DNA from: Candidatus Omnitrophota bacterium
GTDB taxonomy: Bacteria > Omnitrophota > Gorgyraeia > Gygaellales > Profunditerraquicolaceae
Direction of reading: 5' to 3'
Assembly: GCA_018822885.1 (NCBI GenBank)
Contig: JAHJJA010000160.1
Location: forward strand, 1 to 35,875
DNA: 35,875 nt
Shown here: one piece after another, positions 34,043-35,875 of the stretch
Numbering within the stretch: the first letter of the stretch is position 1
How the letters are laid out: each line of letters starts with the position of its first letter
Translations under genes and position numbers: made by a program
The notes under the pieces: model-generated
Seen by the model: the letters and a program-made list of their open reading frames with translations, nothing else
Told to the model about the DNA's origin: nothing
Database searches by the model: none

Positions 34043-35058
34043 TTTAATCGAATCTCTTTTATCACATCTTCCGGAGTTATCGCCTTCATACAGCGATTAT
34101 CCTGGCATTTTACTTTATAGCAGGGAATAGGACATCCTACATCCTTTTGCAAAATAACAGTATTACTCTGAGGAAGCGGCCCGGTGATCATAGTAGAGGT
34201 CGGGCCAAAAAGAGCGATGATCTTTTTTGCCCCTACCGCGTTAGCTATATGCAACGGTCCGCTGTCAGCAGTGATAAAGACATCCGCTCTTTTTGCCAGG
34301 GATCCGAGCTGTTTCAGGCTAAAAACTCCGCAGGCGACTACAGGCTTTTCTTTAACCGCCTCTCGTATTGACCTTGCCAAGGCAACATCCGTTTGTGCTC
34401 CGGTAATGACTATTTTAGCGCCAAAATTCTTTGCTAAACCTTCAGCTAAATGCACCCAATTCTCTTTTGGCCAACGTTTAGGGAGCCAATTTCCTCCGGG
34501 ATTAAGTACTGCCAAAAAATCCTGGCTTGCAATCCCGTGATGGCTTAACCAATCTTCAACACTCTTAGCATCCGTATCACTAAACACAAAATCAGCAAAT
34601 TTATCTTTTACTTTAAGCCCGGACTGCTCAATGACATTAAGATAATAATCAGCCCGATGCAGGCTATCCCTATCCGGAGCAATGATTTTTTTGGTCAGGA
34701 GAAACCCTCTTTTCTTGGTGTAATATCCGAACCTCTCGGGTATCCCGGCAAGACGCGCTACAAGCGCGCGGGTAAATGAACGGTGTAGCAAAAAAACCAT
34801 ATCAAACTTCTTGGATTTGAGCATCTTGATAAAACTCAACTGCGCAAATAATCCTTTGTGGCTATCTTTCTCATCAAAAATAATTATCTCATTCAGGTAC
34901 GGATTGCCTTCAAGAATAGAACGGCAGCGCTTTGGCACTGCACAAGCAATAAAGCTATCCGGGTAATTATAACGGATGTTCCTTATTACTGCCGTTGAAA
35001 ACAAAACATCCCCAAGCCAGTTCACATTAAAAATAAGAATACGCTTATTATCTCGCAT
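34039..35058 (-). CDS. GT9 family glycosyltransferase (lipopolysaccharide heptosyltransferase type)
   Basis: A 339-aa single-unit GT9 enzyme, likely transferring heptose to the LPS core. KRILIFNVNWLGDVLFSTAVIRNI is the N-terminal acceptor-side block, and FITADSGPLHIANAVGAKKIIALFGPTS is the nucleotide-sugar site. NPGGNWLPKRWP is typical of heptosyltransferase II (WaaF). The Cys tail CPIPCYKVKCQDNRCMKAIT resembles those of the fused units, suggesting duplication in place. It overlaps the deacetylase gene by 11 nt and the fusion by 4 nt; only a weak AGAG precedes the ATG, so translation is probably coupled. Confidence 0.88.
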   Translation of the reverse strand: MRDNKRILIFNVNWLGDVLFSTAVIRNIRYNYPDSFIACAVPKRCRSILEGNPYLNEIIIFDEKDSHKGLFAQLSFIKMLKSKKFDMVFLLHRSFTRALVARLAGIPERFGYYTKKRGFLLTKKIIAPDRDSLHRADYYLNVIEQSGLKVKDKFADFVFSDTDAKSVEDWLSHHGIASQDFLAVLNPGGNWLPKRWPKENWVHLAEGLAKNFGAKIVITGAQTDVALARSIREAVKEKPVVACGVFSLKQLGSLAKRADVFITADSGPLHIANAVGAKKIIALFGPTSTMITGPLPQSNTVILQKDVGCPIPCYKVKCQDNRCMKAITPEDVIKEIRLK

Positions 35059-35848
35059 GTTTTCTCTTATTCTCTTTCATAAAGGTGTAATAACCGGAGG
35101 TCTCGACAGCAAATACGAATAAATTCTCCGCGTTCTCCGAGATCCTTAACCTCTTTAGCACAAAAATATCATCGTCGGGATAATCTTTCCCGGGGTTTGT
35201 GCCAACCGCTATTTTATAACCCGCATCTATCACAAGCTGCCGTATATGCTGGTTGAACATGCCTCCGGGGTAACTAAAGATGTCGACCTTGCGCCCCAGT
35301 TTTTCCTCAAGGATCTTCTTAGAATCAAAGATCTCCTTTCTTAGGTCTTTTTCAGATTTGATATTTATCAGCGGTTCAGGCCCAAGACAATGGCTTCCTA
35401 TAGTAATAAGGCCGGAATCCTGCATTATTTTGATCTCTTCCCAGCTCAATCTGTCCTCTTGCTGCCTGCCGACTTCATTGACTATTATAAATATAGTCGC
35501 AGGAAAATTATATTTTTTTAATATAGGAAACGCATAAATAAAATTATCCCTGTAGCCGTCGTCAAAGGTGATCGCGATAGTCCTCGGGGGGATCTTCCTT
35601 TTCTCTCTGATCAAATTTCCAAGGGCTTCTAAAGAAATCACATTATAATGGCGCTGTCTTAAAAAACGCATCTGCCGTTCAAAGGTTGCCGCCGAAACTC
35701 TGATCCTGTTCTCTGGCTGGGGTGTTTTTTCAACAGAATGATACATGATGATCGGCACCACGTATTGTCGCCGTAAAAACGCGCAGAAAGAAAGCGCTAC
35801 GGCAAAAACTATTCCAAGGATTATTATTACTCTGCGGCGCTTAAACAT
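35048..35848 (-). CDS. Membrane-anchored polysaccharide deacetylase (NodB/CE4 family)
   Basis: Probable sugar N-deacetylase acting outside the cytoplasmic membrane. Residues 7-24 form an N-terminal anchor after MFKRRR. IIMYHSV (34-39) and TFDDGYRDN (94-102, catalytic Asp pair) mark the CE4 domain, and SYPGGMFN is a later motif. The metal motif H-x3-H reads SHCLGPEPL: His153 is present but Pro157 stands where the second His is expected. The 266 aa fit. AAGGAG precedes the ATG. It starts the GT9 group in this window, though genes further upstream are unseen. The substrate may be an LPS or capsule sugar; this is inference from neighbours. Confidence 0.85.
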   Translation of the reverse strand: MFKRRRVIIILGIVFAVALSFCAFLRRQYVVPIIMYHSVEKTPQPENRIRVSAATFERQMRFLRQRHYNVISLEALGNLIREKRKIPPRTIAITFDDGYRDNFIYAFPILKKYNFPATIFIIVNEVGRQQEDRLSWEEIKIMQDSGLITIGSHCLGPEPLINIKSEKDLRKEIFDSKKILEEKLGRKVDIFSYPGGMFNQHIRQLVIDAGYKIAVGTNPGKDYPDDDIFVLKRLRISENAENLFVFAVETSGYYTFMKENKRKHAR

Positions 35849-35875
35849 TCCAAATACTCCTTTTCGGTTTCTAAA

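Overview
All supported genes in this window lie on the minus strand, so it reads from right to left. It looks like chromosome from a Gram-negative-type (diderm) anaerobe. Kdo synthesis, Lpt export and heptosyltransferase genes show an outer membrane with LPS. The gene mixture (GH57 plus DUF4912, short ProRS, short trigger factor, PilZ-PilT) recalls uncultivated lineages such as Candidatus Omnitrophota. That placement is inference from gene content and memory; no marker was compared. Coding density is very high, many genes overlap by 4-20 nt, the standard code is used, and no tRNA, rRNA, CRISPR array, IS element or phage gene was seen. No gene-free stretch exceeds about 110 bases.

Reading in transcription order: (1) 35848-31985 holds a polysaccharide deacetylase and three GT9 heptosyltransferase units, two of them fused into one 685-aa protein. 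(2) A perfect hairpin over the fusion's stop codon and an extended -10 promoter separate this from an LPS operon (31924-25192): an unrecognised 310-aa protein, heptose-7-P kinase, kdsB, kdsA, kdsD, kdsC, an LptC-LptA fusion and lptB. (3) 25069-23553 holds a PPIase-less trigger factor and clpP. (4) 23469-19333 holds a class V aminotransferase, a PilZ-PilT fusion and serA. (5) 19323-14866 holds a UshA-like/thioredoxin-like exported protein, a homocitrate/isopropylmalate-synthase-type enzyme behind a structured leader, and purA. (6) 14843-13676 is a neat two-gene unit (OmpA-domain lipoprotein plus small coiled-coil lipoprotein) bounded by a good sigma70-type promoter and an intrinsic terminator. 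(7) 13627-10957 holds a DUF4912 protein and a GH57 glycogen branching enzyme. (8) 10872-1 is the classic uppS-cdsA-dxr-rseP-ispG-proS-rimP-nusA-infB chain ending in trpS, which runs off the left edge.

The genes work together in three themes. Envelope building covers undecaprenyl and isoprenoid precursors, CDP-diacylglycerol, Kdo activation, heptose transfer and LPS transport. Translation and protein quality control cover two tRNA synthetases, IF-2, NusA, RimP, trigger factor and ClpP. Amino-acid and purine supply covers SerA, the aminotransferase, the HMGL-like synthase and PurA. The most unusual content is (a) several domain fusions and deletions in housekeeping proteins, (b) a family of palindromic intergenic repeats sharing CATAAGTCAT/GTCACAAG words that sits just after stop codons, (c) a possible three-way-junction leader RNA, and (d) genes lacking a Shine-Dalgarno but with -10-like boxes abutting the start codon. 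I did not see a defence or mobile system.
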